Positions 34,224-42,780 of a stretch of 64,000 nt of DNA are shown in pieces; within the stretch, counting starts at the first letter, position 1; each line of letters opens with the position of its first letter. This DNA comes from Paenibacillus sp. 32352 (GTDB taxonomy: Bacteria; Bacillota; Bacilli; Paenibacillales; NBRC-103111). The notes under the pieces are model-generated. The model was not told where the DNA came from, made no database searches, and worked only from the letters and a program-made list of their open reading frames with translations. Both the position numbers and the translations under genes were made by a program. The stretch lies in assembly GCF_002042965.1 (NCBI RefSeq), contig NZ_MZNT01000001.1, positions 496,001-560,000 on the forward strand, given 5' to 3'.

Positions 34224-34287
34224 TCGGGGCTCCCCGCAAAGTACCTGAATCAGCTTCGAAGCCAATGCCCCACTTTGTGGGGTTATT
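34224..34287 (+). repeat. dispersed repeat family A, copy 3 (best preserved)
   Basis: CGGGGCTCCCCGCAAAGTACC, then TGAATCAGCTTCGAAGCC and AATGCCCCACTTTGTGGGG. The outer arms CCCCGCAAAGT and ACTTTGTGGGG pair over 11 bases (one wobble), and GCTTCGAAGC is a perfect inner palindrome. It lies between convergent genes just after a terminator. Confidence 0.8.
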
Positions 34288-34313
34288 TTGTCTAGACTGG
34301 GTACCGCACCGGA

Positions 34314-35402
34314 TTATTCTCCCTCGGGCCAACGAATCCAGCGCTGCAGGTATCCCTGTTCGTAGAGCGCTTTGATCGTGATGATCAAAACCGGGGATAA
34401 GAGAAGCCCGGCGACTCCGAATAAGGATAGCGAAATAATCATGAAGGACAGCATGGTGAAGGCCGATACTCCGAGAGAGTCCCCCGTAATTTTGGGCTCC
34501 ATAATTTGACGCACCAGGATGACAACCCCAAGCAGCGCGGTCAGCCATATGGCTAGCACGGTTTGTCCTACGACAAATAAGTAGATGATCCATGGAATGA
34601 ACAACGTCGAAACGCCGAGCAGCGGAAGCACATCGAATATAGCTGACAGTAAGGCGATGGAAAAGGAGTTTTTCACCCCCAAAACAAGCAGGGCGACAAA
34701 AATGACGATGAAGGTCAGACTGATCAGCTTGGCCTGGGCTTTTATGTACCCGATAATGCCCTTCAATACATTTTCGCGCAAAAAGGTGAAGGCCGACTTG
34801 AACGTTTTGGGCGTCTTCTCCTTTGCGAGTTTTTTCCATGACTCTATCTCGATACTTAAAAAATAGGCCAAAATGATAGCAATAACAAAATTGACGACAA
34901 AGGTCGAAAAGCTGGTCAGCATGTTGAAGGTTCCGGTCAAGAACTGGCCGGCCAGCATGGTCAATTTTTGCGTAATTTGTGTGGAGTACTCCGTTATTTT
35001 TTGGGCTATATCATCAGGTAATGATGGCATGGTTTCAAGACGGCTCTGGAGAAGCTCTGTCTTAAGAATCAGCTGCTTTTGCAGGATCGATGAGTATTCC
35101 GGCAGCTTTTCTTTTAAATTCATGATTTGGCTTGTAAAAATGACGCCGACTCCCGTTAACGCACCCAGGATAACAAGAATGAACACGATCGTTGAAATAG
35201 CCGAGGCTATGCTCTTGCTTACCCCTTTCCTATTAAGAAAGCGGGCAAACGGCTCGATAATCAGAAAGATGATAAAGGCGAGGAAAATCGGTGTGGCTAT
35301 GCCATACAAATAGCTGAACAGCAGCATAAACAAATATACTGTGAGCAGCAGTAAGGCAATATCAAAAACAGTTTTCCAATATTTCTTGTAAAACGCTATC
35401 AT
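34314..35402 (-). CDS. AI-2E/YtvI-like family membrane transporter
   Basis: 362 residues with two N-terminal membrane segments, a long amphipathic region (about 90-150) and five or so C-terminal segments, the usual AI-2E layout. ILVRQIMEPKITGDSLGVS near 295-313 is the family signature. Members include autoinducer-2 exporters, Na/H antiporters and sporulation proteins, so the substrate cannot be assigned. The ATG follows GAGGTG. Confidence 0.85.
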   Translation of the reverse strand: MIAFYKKYWKTVFDIALLLLTVYLFMLLFSYLYGIATPIFLAFIIFLIIEPFARFLNRKGVSKSIASAISTIVFILVILGALTGVGVIFTSQIMNLKEKLPEYSSILQKQLILKTELLQSRLETMPSLPDDIAQKITEYSTQITQKLTMLAGQFLTGTFNMLTSFSTFVVNFVIAIILAYFLSIEIESWKKLAKEKTPKTFKSAFTFLRENVLKGIIGYIKAQAKLISLTFIVIFVALLVLGVKNSFSIALLSAIFDVLPLLGVSTLFIPWIIYLFVVGQTVLAIWLTALLGVVILVRQIMEPKITGDSLGVSAFTMLSFMIISLSLFGVAGLLLSPVLIITIKALYEQGYLQRWIRWPEGE

Positions 35403-35426
35403 TCTACACCTCGTCAGCAGGGGATG

Positions 35427-35792
35427 TTAGGACCATTTGGCGGCCCACAGCTTCATTTCTTTCAGTATTTGATGAAGATCCTGCCCTTTGGGTGTTAGCG
35501 TGTATTCTACGGTGACGGGCACAGTCGGATAAGCGGTACGTTCAAGAACCCCTTGCTCCTCCAGATGGCGGAGTGTTTCGGTTAACGATTTGGGACTGAT
35601 GGCCTTTATTTTCTTTTGCAGCTCGCCGAAGCGCTTGGTTCCGCCGAACAATTCCCGCAGGACTAGAAAGGACCATTTTCCCCCGATCGCATCTAACGTT
35701 TTTTCAATAGAGCATTCGATATGGGTAGGCTGCTTCGGGATGTAATTGTTCTTCTGAATGACCTGGTTCTTCTCCGTTTCTGGCATGGACAT
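35427..35792 (-). CDS. HxlR family transcriptional regulator
   Basis: 121 residues. The winged helix is clear: CSIEKTLDAIGGKWSFLVLR near 26-45, then SPKSLTETLRHLEEQGVLER. CSIEKTL carries the typical N-terminal Cys, a possible redox or aldehyde sensor. AAAGGA precedes the ATG at 35792 by nine bases. It is placed 25 bases upstream of the AI-2E gene on the same strand, so it may be co-transcribed with it. Confidence 0.88.
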   Translation of the reverse strand: MSMPETEKNQVIQKNNYIPKQPTHIECSIEKTLDAIGGKWSFLVLRELFGGTKRFGELQKKIKAISPKSLTETLRHLEEQGVLERTAYPTVPVTVEYTLTPKGQDLHQILKEMKLWAAKWS

Positions 35793-35997
35793 GGCCAACC
35801 ATCCTTTCCCTTTATAGTTGATTACACCGGGGTAAGTTACTAGTTAATTGGTAATTATGTAATCAAAGAATCGCTACTATATTAATAGTAAAGAACAAAG
35901 AAAAAAATAGCAAGCCAGGCCTGCCATCTAAGGTACAGCTTCTTCCTAAGATTTTATTGGAAAAGATGGTTTGCGATTTATTCCTCCATTCGACGGC

Positions 35998-36549
35998 TTA
36001 TCCATGTTTATTTTGATTTGTTTTGCCAGCCCAAATGACATAGCCCATCCCTACGTACGCCAGCCCCCAGAAGAAGGCGAAATATTTGTTGTCCTCCATA
36101 GGGAGCGCAATGGACATTAGCATAAGCACCAGCAGTAACGAAATCCAGCGTGGAAATACACGGGCACGATACGTAAGCACCGTAAATACAATTGTCCCCC
36201 CTGTGAAACCGATAAGTGCTATGGTTCTTGTAAGGTTAAACAACATTCCTTCCGGGTTTATTGCCGGATTGCCGAAAATCATGGAGGCCCATAGCATACA
36301 CGTTGTCAGGATATTGCCTACGGTGATAGCAAGAACCGTAATAAATCCGGTAATTCCCGTCTCTTTTGCCTGAACCATATAGGTAACCATTGTACCGATA
36401 GACATCAGGATGCAGGCGACAAGCCCGAAAGCGAGCCCCTGCATGCTTTCCGACCCCCAGATCAAGGAGCTTGGCGTCATTCCCATACGTGTAATGCCAG
36501 CGAATAAACATATCATGCCTAACCATCGAACCATTTGCTTCTCATACAT
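35998..36549 (-). CDS. uncharacterised six-segment membrane protein
   Basis: 183 residues, nearly all hydrophobic, with about six membrane segments and a short charged tail (AGKTNQNKHG). I recognise no family. GGGGAGGA lies eight bases before the ATG at 36549 (MYEKQMVRW), which makes this start more likely than 36576. It is divergent from the histidine kinase gene. Confidence 0.65.
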   Translation of the reverse strand: MYEKQMVRWLGMICLFAGITRMGMTPSSLIWGSESMQGLAFGLVACILMSIGTMVTYMVQAKETGITGFITVLAITVGNILTTCMLWASMIFGNPAINPEGMLFNLTRTIALIGFTGGTIVFTVLTYRARVFPRWISLLLVLMLMSIALPMEDNKYFAFFWGLAYVGMGYVIWAGKTNQNKHG

Positions 36550-36664
36550 ATCCGATGCATCCTCCCCAAAATTCATTCGTCATCATTTTCTTACATTATT
36601 GATTGTAGGAAAAAAAGCATCATGTGGAATAGAGGAGCGCATCACATTATGATAGGAAGGTAAA

Positions 36665-36746
36665 TCGGGATTTTTCGGGACATTCAGGAAGTCTTTCGGG
36701 AAATTAAAACATCTTCATATTCAAGGTATAGGAGGGCCGCTATAAT
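36665..36746 (+). promoter_or_regulatory. promoter of the two-component operon with TCGGGA repeats
   Basis: TCGGGA occurs at 36665, 36675 and 36696, with a degenerate TCAGGA at 36684. A clear TATAAT (36741-36746) has only a poor -35 (TATTCA) 17 bases upstream, as in activator-dependent promoters. The repeats lie about 50-90 bases before the start of transcription. The core TCCCG (reverse strand) recurs before the gene at 39931. Confidence 0.6.
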
Positions 36747-36783
36747 AGAGGTAGATTTTAACTATGGGAGCGGAGGGAAGTCC

Positions 36784-38958
36784 ATGCCGCAGACGCAGCA
36801 TTCAATCACAGGGACTGGCAGCACCCCGGTCAATTGGCTTCATAGGAAAGGAACCCTTCTCAGTCTCCAGCTGTTAGCGGGAATGTTCAGTCTTATTACA
36901 GTGGTACTATACACAGCACAGATCTCCACCTATTATCATTGGCTTGCCTCTACATGTATCGAGAATGGCTGCGGTACCTGGGTGCCGGCGATGCCTATCG
37001 AAGCCGAAGGACAGCTGCGCCTGTCGCTCGAGATGTATGCACTTATCTTTGTGCTAATTGATGTTATTTTTACATTTGTCTTTTATGCCGCGGCATTTCT
37101 TATCTATTGGAAAGGGTTTCGCGAGCCAATGGCTGTGCTCACTTCACTTGCCATGGTTTCGTTCGGCACCTCGTTTCCGTCGTTGACCTCGGTTGCTTCC
37201 CAGGATACCGTTTTTTTGCACGGATGGTTTTTACTTGTAGCTACCGTGGGATGGATCGGTTTATCGCTTTTGTTCCTTGTATTTCCGAATGGAGAATTTG
37301 TGCCCGGATGGACGTATGTTGTTATACTCCTCATTAGCGCGGTGGACGTAAGCAATTTGTTTTACGGCGGAAGCATTTGGAACGCCCTTGGTATTCCGCC
37401 TTTTTGGCAGTTTCTATGGTATGCTTCCTCGACGCTTATACTCATCTATTCTCAAGTGTACCGTTTTCGCAAAGTATCATCACCATCCCAGCGGCAGCAA
37501 ACCAAATGGGTCGTATATGGGCTAGCCATCGGCATTGCGGGCTTTGTCGTGATGAGCGTGCTGTTCCAGCCGAGCTTGAATGACGGTACAGCCTTGACGT
37601 ATGTGTACCTTAATGCCATCCTTAATTTCATCTTGTTGGCCATTCCCGTAACCTTGACGATGGCTGTGTTAAGACACCGGCTATGGGATATTGACCCGCT
37701 TGTCAACCGGACCCTGGTGTATGCCGCATTGTCCGTCAGCGTCGCCGCGATATATATATTTTCGGTGTATTACTTGAGCCGCCTCTTCGAGACGAAGGAT
37801 AACCTGTTTATCTCGCTCATTGCGACGGCGGTTGTAGCGGTTGTATTCGCGCCGCTGAAAGAGAAGCTGCAGCGCCTCATTAACCGGATGATGAAAGGGC
37901 GTCACGATGATCCCTATGCGGTTCTGCTCGAGCTCGGGAATCAGCTTATTCAGCCCCTAGCACCGGAAGCAATGCTCACAGCAGTCGCCTCTACGATAAA
38001 AGCATCTTTGTGCTTGCCCTATGCCGGCATTGCGATAGGAGTGGGCGGTCAAGATACCTTGGCTGCTTCGGTCGGGAACCCGGTGCACGAGGTGCTGCCT
38101 TTTGCCATTATTCATCGAGGGGAGCAGCTCGGCACGTTGTACTTGTCCAGCCGTTCCCCCGGTGAGGCGTTTTCCTCTGAAGATAATAAGTTTCTGGACG
38201 TACTGCTTCGCCAGGCGGGACCGATTGTGGAAAATGTAAACATGACGCTCGGGATGAAGCTGCTTGCGAAGGATTTGCAGGAATCCAGGGAGAAGCTGGT
38301 GCTGGCGAGAGAAGAGGAGCGGAGGCAGATTCGTAAAAATTTGCACGACGATTTGGCCCCGCGTCTTGCTGCACTTGCTTTGAATGCGGCAACGGCGGAG
38401 AAGTATGTAGAAAAGCAGCCTGCCGTCGCGATCGAGATGCTGGCCGACTTACGCCAGGTGATTCGCTCGACGGTGGATGAAATTAGGACCTTGGTGCATG
38501 ATTTACGTCCGCCTTCGCTAGATGAGCTTGGCTTGATTGGCGCCCTTCAAGAACGAATCCGCGAGCTGACCAAGCCGGCCCGGCTGTTGGCCGATGAGCA
38601 GGGAGCCGCTGCTTTGATCATCCGTTTAATAGAACCTCCGGAGCTTCCCGATTTGCCGGCGGCCGTAGAGGTGGCGGCTTACCGTATCGTTACGGAGTCA
38701 TTGGTCAATGTCATTAAACACAGTCGGGCTACCGCCTGTACTGTCAAGCTGAACGTGTCCGACGCACAGCAGCTATTGGTTGACGTAACGGATAACGGTG
38801 CAGGCTTGCATCCATCTTATACGCAGCTGATTCCAGGTAAGGGAGGCATCGGTCTCGTCTCGATACGGGAACGAGCGGCGGAGCTGGGCGGACATTGTTC
38901 CATAGAACGATTGGAGCAGGGCGGCACCAGGGTGCTTGCCATACTGCCGATTTCATAA
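36784..38958 (+). CDS. NarL-type sensor histidine kinase
   Basis: 724 residues. Seven or eight membrane segments occupy residues 20-345, with a small periplasmic loop holding two Cys (CIENGCGTW). A GAF-like region (about 385-490) follows, then a HisKA_3 domain with the phosphorylated His near 521 (NLHDDLAPRLAALALN) and a C-terminal ATPase with DNGAGLHPSY and GGIGLVSIRERA. The start follows GGAGGGAAG. The cognate response regulator starts 18 bases after the stop. The ligand is unknown. Phased repeats in the promoter suggest autoregulation. Confidence 0.9.
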   Translation: MPQTQHSITGTGSTPVNWLHRKGTLLSLQLLAGMFSLITVVLYTAQISTYYHWLASTCIENGCGTWVPAMPIEAEGQLRLSLEMYALIFVLIDVIFTFVFYAAAFLIYWKGFREPMAVLTSLAMVSFGTSFPSLTSVASQDTVFLHGWFLLVATVGWIGLSLLFLVFPNGEFVPGWTYVVILLISAVDVSNLFYGGSIWNALGIPPFWQFLWYASSTLILIYSQVYRFRKVSSPSQRQQTKWVVYGLAIGIAGFVVMSVLFQPSLNDGTALTYVYLNAILNFILLAIPVTLTMAVLRHRLWDIDPLVNRTLVYAALSVSVAAIYIFSVYYLSRLFETKDNLFISLIATAVVAVVFAPLKEKLQRLINRMMKGRHDDPYAVLLELGNQLIQPLAPEAMLTAVASTIKASLCLPYAGIAIGVGGQDTLAASVGNPVHEVLPFAIIHRGEQLGTLYLSSRSPGEAFSSEDNKFLDVLLRQAGPIVENVNMTLGMKLLAKDLQESREKLVLAREEERRQIRKNLHDDLAPRLAALALNAATAEKYVEKQPAVAIEMLADLRQVIRSTVDEIRTLVHDLRPPSLDELGLIGALQERIRELTKPARLLADEQGAAALIIRLIEPPELPDLPAAVEVAAYRIVTESLVNVIKHSRATACTVKLNVSDAQQLLVDVTDNGAGLHPSYTQLIPGKGGIGLVSIRERAAELGGHCSIERLEQGGTRVLAILPIS

Positions 38959-38976
38959 AAAAAGGGGTAACACTAT

Positions 38977-39615
38977 ATGAGAATCGTCATTGCAGAGGAT
39001 CACCCGTTATTTCGCAGCGGCGTGCGCAACTTGCTTCGTACGACAGACGATCTGGAGGTGATTGGAGAGGCATCGTCAGGTGAGGAGGCGCTGGAGCTGG
39101 CAGGCCAGCTGCAGCCCGATCTGATTCTGATGGATATCCGCATGCCGGGTCTGAACGGCATTGAGGCGACTCGCCTGATCAAAGAACGATACCCGGCGGT
39201 TGAGGTTTTGATCCTGACGATGTTTAGGGATGATCAGTCGGTTTTTACGGCTATGCGTGTGGGAGCGAAAGGGTACGTACTGAAGGATGCCGATGAAGTA
39301 GAGCTGCTGCAATCCATCAGGATGGTGGGCAGCGGCGGCGCGGTGTTCAGCTCGGATATTGCCAGCCGAATGATGCACTACTTCTCGCAGCCCTCAGCGG
39401 TAGCTGTGGATGATCCTGCCTTTGCAGAGCTGACCAGACGCGAGCTGGAAATTTTGGAGCGGATCGCCGAGGGGGATACCAATGCCCAGATCGCTAACCG
39501 GCTGCATATCAGTAATAAAACGGTGGCGAACTATGTGTCCAATATTTTAAATAAACTTCAGGTTACGGACCGTAATGCTGCAAAACGTTTGGTTCAAAAA
39601 TCGCGCGAGGAATAG
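38977..39615 (+). CDS. NarL/LuxR-type response regulator
   Basis: 212 residues. A receiver domain with acidic pocket E7/D8, phosphoacceptor Asp53 (LILMDIRMPG), Thr in LILTMF and Lys in GYVLKDAD is followed by a LuxR helix-turn-helix (LTRRELEILERIAEGDTNAQ, then RLHISNKTVANYVSNIL). It pairs with the kinase just upstream. Likely targets are its own operon and the KPEA-repeat gene, both preceded by TCCCG-core repeats. Confidence 0.92.
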   Translation: MRIVIAEDHPLFRSGVRNLLRTTDDLEVIGEASSGEEALELAGQLQPDLILMDIRMPGLNGIEATRLIKERYPAVEVLILTMFRDDQSVFTAMRVGAKGYVLKDADEVELLQSIRMVGSGGAVFSSDIASRMMHYFSQPSAVAVDDPAFAELTRRELEILERIAEGDTNAQIANRLHISNKTVANYVSNILNKLQVTDRNAAKRLVQKSREE

Positions 39616-39725
39616 GATGAGATGAGGTCAAAATATATGCTCTAAGCTGGGAATCAACACGAGGACGCAATTAGCGGCAAACATGCGGGCCGATTGAGAT
39701 CAGCTGTTCAGGATAGTTAGGTACA

Positions 39726-39768
39726 GAAGCCCAATCCTCTTTGTAGAGGATGAGAGGCTTCTTTTTTT
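39726..39768 (+). terminator. terminator of the two-component operon
   Basis: GAAGCC and GGCTTC enclose CCTCT/AGAGG, and eight T's follow. Confidence 0.85.
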
Positions 39769-39826
39769 TCGCAATGTCTGAATCAAAGCTTTCATTTTAG
39801 CATAAGGGGGAACAGGTGCAGGTTGA

Positions 39827-39893
39827 TTCCCGGAATATTCCCGGGCTTTTCCCGGCTATGTCTCATGTATCCCAGCTGCCCTTGCTGTAAGAT
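39827..39893 (+). promoter_or_regulatory. three TTCCCGG repeats with exact 11-base spacing, promoter of the KPEA gene
   Basis: TTCCCGG starts at 39827, 39838 and 39849. A possible -10 (TAAGAT, 39888-39893) has no good -35. The repeats lie about 45-75 bases before the expected start of transcription, similar to the repeats before the kinase gene. The remainder of the 315-base gap from 39616 holds the operon terminator and nothing else I can identify. Confidence 0.6.
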
Positions 39894-39930
39894 GGATGAA
39901 GAAAGTCAAATTCAATGTATGGAGGTCATG

Positions 39931-40110
39931 ATGATGAACGTTAAAAAAGGCTTGAAATGGATCTTAGGAGCGATGGTGATTGCAGCGCTTGCAGTTCCAA
40001 TTGCTGTGAGTGCCAAACCGGAAGCAAAACCTGAGGTAGCAGCAAAACCGGAAGCTAAGCCTGAGATGCGGTATGCAGCTAAGCCGGAAGCAAAGCCGGA
40101 GGCGGGTTGA
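39931..40110 (+). CDS. small secreted KPEA-repeat protein
   Basis: 59 residues: a signal peptide (MMNVKKGLKWILGAMVIAAL, cleavage probably after VSA) and then a mature part of only about 31 residues built from AKPEAKPE units, with one MRYA interruption. GGAGG at 39921-39925 fits ATG at 39931 or 39934. There is no known family. The mature peptide is alternately charged and Pro-rich, so it is likely extended. It follows the two-component operon and shares its promoter repeats, so it is a probable target or signal of that system. Confidence 0.7.
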   Translation: MMNVKKGLKWILGAMVIAALAVPIAVSAKPEAKPEVAAKPEAKPEMRYAAKPEAKPEAG

Positions 40111-40282
40111 CCTTCAAAGAAGCTTGGAACGGATATTCGGGATGACGTCCGCTAGGCCGATATAAGAATGCTGCAAGGTAGCTTCCAGATGGCTGTGCTC
40201 CTGTCCCGCTACAGATAAGAATACTTCTACACTCCTTCGTCAACCCACTTCAGGGTGAGTAGCTTAAGCAGGCTGACAACTC

Positions 40283-40319
40283 AAAAAGCCGTCCTTCTCT
40301 CAGGAGATGGGCGGCTTTT
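40283..40319. terminator. bidirectional terminator
   Basis: AAAAAGCCG pairs with CGGCTTTT, and the internal bases are also complementary. It lies between convergent genes. Confidence 0.8.
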
Positions 40320-40341
40320 GGGTACTATGCAGCGGTTCACC

Positions 40342-41547
40342 TCATGACTTAGCGTTGAAGCGAACCGGAAATTGTTTTACGCCATAGACGAACGGGCTTT
40401 GAATAGTATCCAGCTCGGTGCCTTCGATAAATTGAATCTCATCGAGCCGTTCAAGCAAGTGCTGGATGACGATTCGCCCTTCCAGGCGGGCCAAGGGGGC
40501 GCCGAGGCAAAAATGGGTGCCGAAGCCGAAGGAGAGATGGGCATTCGGCTTGCGGTCTGCAATGAACTGATCGGGATTCGGAAAATGCGATTCATCCCGA
40601 TTGGCCGACGCAACCCATGAAACAATTTGCTGGCCCGCTTGAATCGGTGTTCCGTGGATTTCAACATCTTGGGTAACTACGCGGCCGATAGCCTGGATAG
40701 GCGGGTAATAGCGCAGCACTTCCTCGATGAAGCCGGCTGTCTGTTCCGGCTGATTCCGAAGCTGTCTTTGCAGCTCTTGGTCCTCTGTCAATCGCCGTAC
40801 GGCATTTGTGATCAGGTTCGTTGTGGTTTCGTTGCCGGCGGCCAATAAGAGGATACAGAAACCGAGAAGCTCCTCCTGCTCCAGCTTTTTTTCTTCGATT
40901 TCTGCAGCCAGCAGAAGCGTGATCAGGTCTTCCTGCGGCTGCCGTCGTCTATCCTCAACAATCGTAGCAAAATAAGCATTTAGCTCCTTCATGGCTTGCG
41001 CCTTTTCCGTCATCACGCGATGAAAGGCTTCATCCGTATTCACTTCCGGTCCTTTAACGAGAACATCGGACCATTCCTTGAACAGATGCCGGTCTTTGGG
41101 AGGAACCCCGAGCAGCTCGGCAATAACGATGACGGGAAGCGGAACTGCCAGATCATGAACCGTGTCCATCTGGCCGGAGCGGATAACCTTATCCAGCAAT
41201 TCGTTAGTTATGGAAGCGATATGCGGAGCCAAATCGTTGACTACTTTGGGCGTAAAAGCTTTGTTGACGATAGCTCTCATCTGGGTATGCCGCGGCGGAT
41301 CCGTCGTCAGAAGGGTTTCTCTCTCCGACAGCTTGCGAACAGAGGAGAAGGTAGCGGGATCCTTCAAGATCCTATGCACGTCCTCATAACGAAACACGTC
41401 CCAGCAGCTGCGGCTTTCATCATAACGGACCGGATGGCTTTCCCGAAGACGATTGTATACGGCAAAAGGGTTCAGTCTCTTCTCCTTCGTATCCAGCTCG
41501 GCCATGGGCAGAATATTGGCATAGCGTTCAGCTTTAGCGATATCCAT
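40342..41547 (-). CDS. cytochrome P450
   Basis: 401 residues, a soluble bacterial class P450. The haem loop is FGFGTHFCLGAPLAR near 340-354, the I-helix reads LLAAGNETTTN near 238 (Glu before Thr), and the ExxR pair is in FIEEVLRYYPP near 270. Its general layout resembles CYP107/CYP109-type hydroxylases. No ferredoxin or reductase gene is adjacent. The ATG follows GAGGAG. ACCCA and TGGGT (41589-41604) form a small inverted repeat upstream that could be an operator. Substrate unknown. Confidence 0.93.
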   Translation of the reverse strand: MDIAKAERYANILPMAELDTKEKRLNPFAVYNRLRESHPVRYDESRSCWDVFRYEDVHRILKDPATFSSVRKLSERETLLTTDPPRHTQMRAIVNKAFTPKVVNDLAPHIASITNELLDKVIRSGQMDTVHDLAVPLPVIVIAELLGVPPKDRHLFKEWSDVLVKGPEVNTDEAFHRVMTEKAQAMKELNAYFATIVEDRRRQPQEDLITLLLAAEIEEKKLEQEELLGFCILLLAAGNETTTNLITNAVRRLTEDQELQRQLRNQPEQTAGFIEEVLRYYPPIQAIGRVVTQDVEIHGTPIQAGQQIVSWVASANRDESHFPNPDQFIADRKPNAHLSFGFGTHFCLGAPLARLEGRIVIQHLLERLDEIQFIEGTELDTIQSPFVYGVKQFPVRFNAKS

Positions 41548-41742
41548 TCTTGCTAGCTCCTCTCGATTATCCTATGCCTTTTTAACTTACCCACTTTACT
41601 GGGTTGAAAAACCTCCTTTGCCATTTTCCAACGCTTGCGAATTCCCAGGCATAGGTGACGGCGCTGCGGGACAGTACCGCCGAATCCGGCGCGTCATTAT
41701 CACTCCCCATCCCTTTGAGGAAGCCTGGTTCTTGCACAATGG

Positions 41743-42645
41743 CTAGGTCAAAGGAACAAAGGGCATCCTTTGCTTCACAAAGGAACCAAAATGCTGAGCA
41801 GCCGGTGAAAGCTCCTCATTCGCTCTGCTGTACAATGCGATCGGATTGGTTAGCTGAACGCCCTCCACATGAACTCTCGCAACCGTACCATGACGGACAT
41901 GCTCGCCGACTTCCATAGCGGATACCAGGATGGCGCCGTACCCGGACGAAACTGCACGGATCGTTTCCCCAAGGCCGTTGAACTGCAAGCCGACCTTCGG
42001 GGGCTCGATATTATGCAGCGAGCACAGCGCGAACAGCTTCTCCCGGGTAGAGCTGCCCTGCTCCCTCAGAATGAACGGCTCGCGGACGATTTCCTTGAGT
42101 TCAACGGTGGTGTTGGCCAGTCGATGACCGGAAGGCACGATGAACCAGAGCTCATCCTCCATCAGCTCCTCGCGTTCGATACCGGCAGGGGCCTCTTTAC
42201 TGCCCCCGATGACGGCAAGATCGGCTTCGTAATGGAGTAGCTTGCTGAATACCGATTGGGAATTGGCCGTTGTTAATGTAAGGTCAACGTGCTCGTTCTG
42301 CTGCTTGAAAGCGGCCATGAGGGAAGGAAGAACAAAATTGGCAGGCAGGTACGTAGCGGCAATGGATAAAATACCGAGCTTTCCGCTGCGGTATTCGTTC
42401 AGTCGGGCATCCATTTCCTTCTCCAGCGCAAACAGCTTGGCTGCGTAACCGAAGAGCAGTTCCCCGGCTTCCGTCAGCTGGACTCCCCGGCCTTGGGAGG
42501 CCAGCAGCTGCAGGCTGAGCTCCTGCTCCAGATTACGAATTTGCGCCGTTACAGCCGGCTGGCTGATATGGAGAGCTTCTGCAGCCCTCGTGACCCCGCC
42601 GCGAACGGCCGTTTCGTAAAAAAGCTTTAGCGCATGCAAGTTCAT
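41743..42645 (-). CDS. LysR family regulator, divergent from the threonine synthase-like gene
   Basis: 300 residues. The N-terminal winged helix (LKLFYETAVRGGVTRAAEAL, then HISQPAVTAQIRNLEQEL) is followed by a LysR effector-binding domain. The ATG has AAAGGAG upstream. Its divergent arrangement with the PLP enzyme at 42781 and the AT-rich palindrome between them make that enzyme the likely target. Confidence 0.92.
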   Translation of the reverse strand: MNLHALKLFYETAVRGGVTRAAEALHISQPAVTAQIRNLEQELSLQLLASQGRGVQLTEAGELLFGYAAKLFALEKEMDARLNEYRSGKLGILSIAATYLPANFVLPSLMAAFKQQNEHVDLTLTTANSQSVFSKLLHYEADLAVIGGSKEAPAGIEREELMEDELWFIVPSGHRLANTTVELKEIVREPFILREQGSSTREKLFALCSLHNIEPPKVGLQFNGLGETIRAVSSGYGAILVSAMEVGEHVRHGTVARVHVEGVQLTNPIALYSRANEELSPAAQHFGSFVKQRMPFVPLT

Positions 42646-42685
42646 AACCTAATCGCTTCTCCTTTAAAGCATCAATATAATTTAT

Positions 42686-42699
42686 ATTTTTATAAAAAT
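42686..42699. promoter_or_regulatory. palindrome in the LysR/threonine synthase intergenic region
   Basis: ATTTTTATAAAAAT is a perfect 14-base palindrome between divergent starts, fitting the T-N11-A style of LysR sites. It lies in a very AT-rich stretch, so chance is possible. Confidence 0.4.
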
Positions 42700-42780
42700 C
42701 ATATATTAGTTTTATGAATGAGTTTCTTTTATTGTAATGGGTAAGCGATAGAAAACTCAACTACCCGAAGGAAGGTGCTT

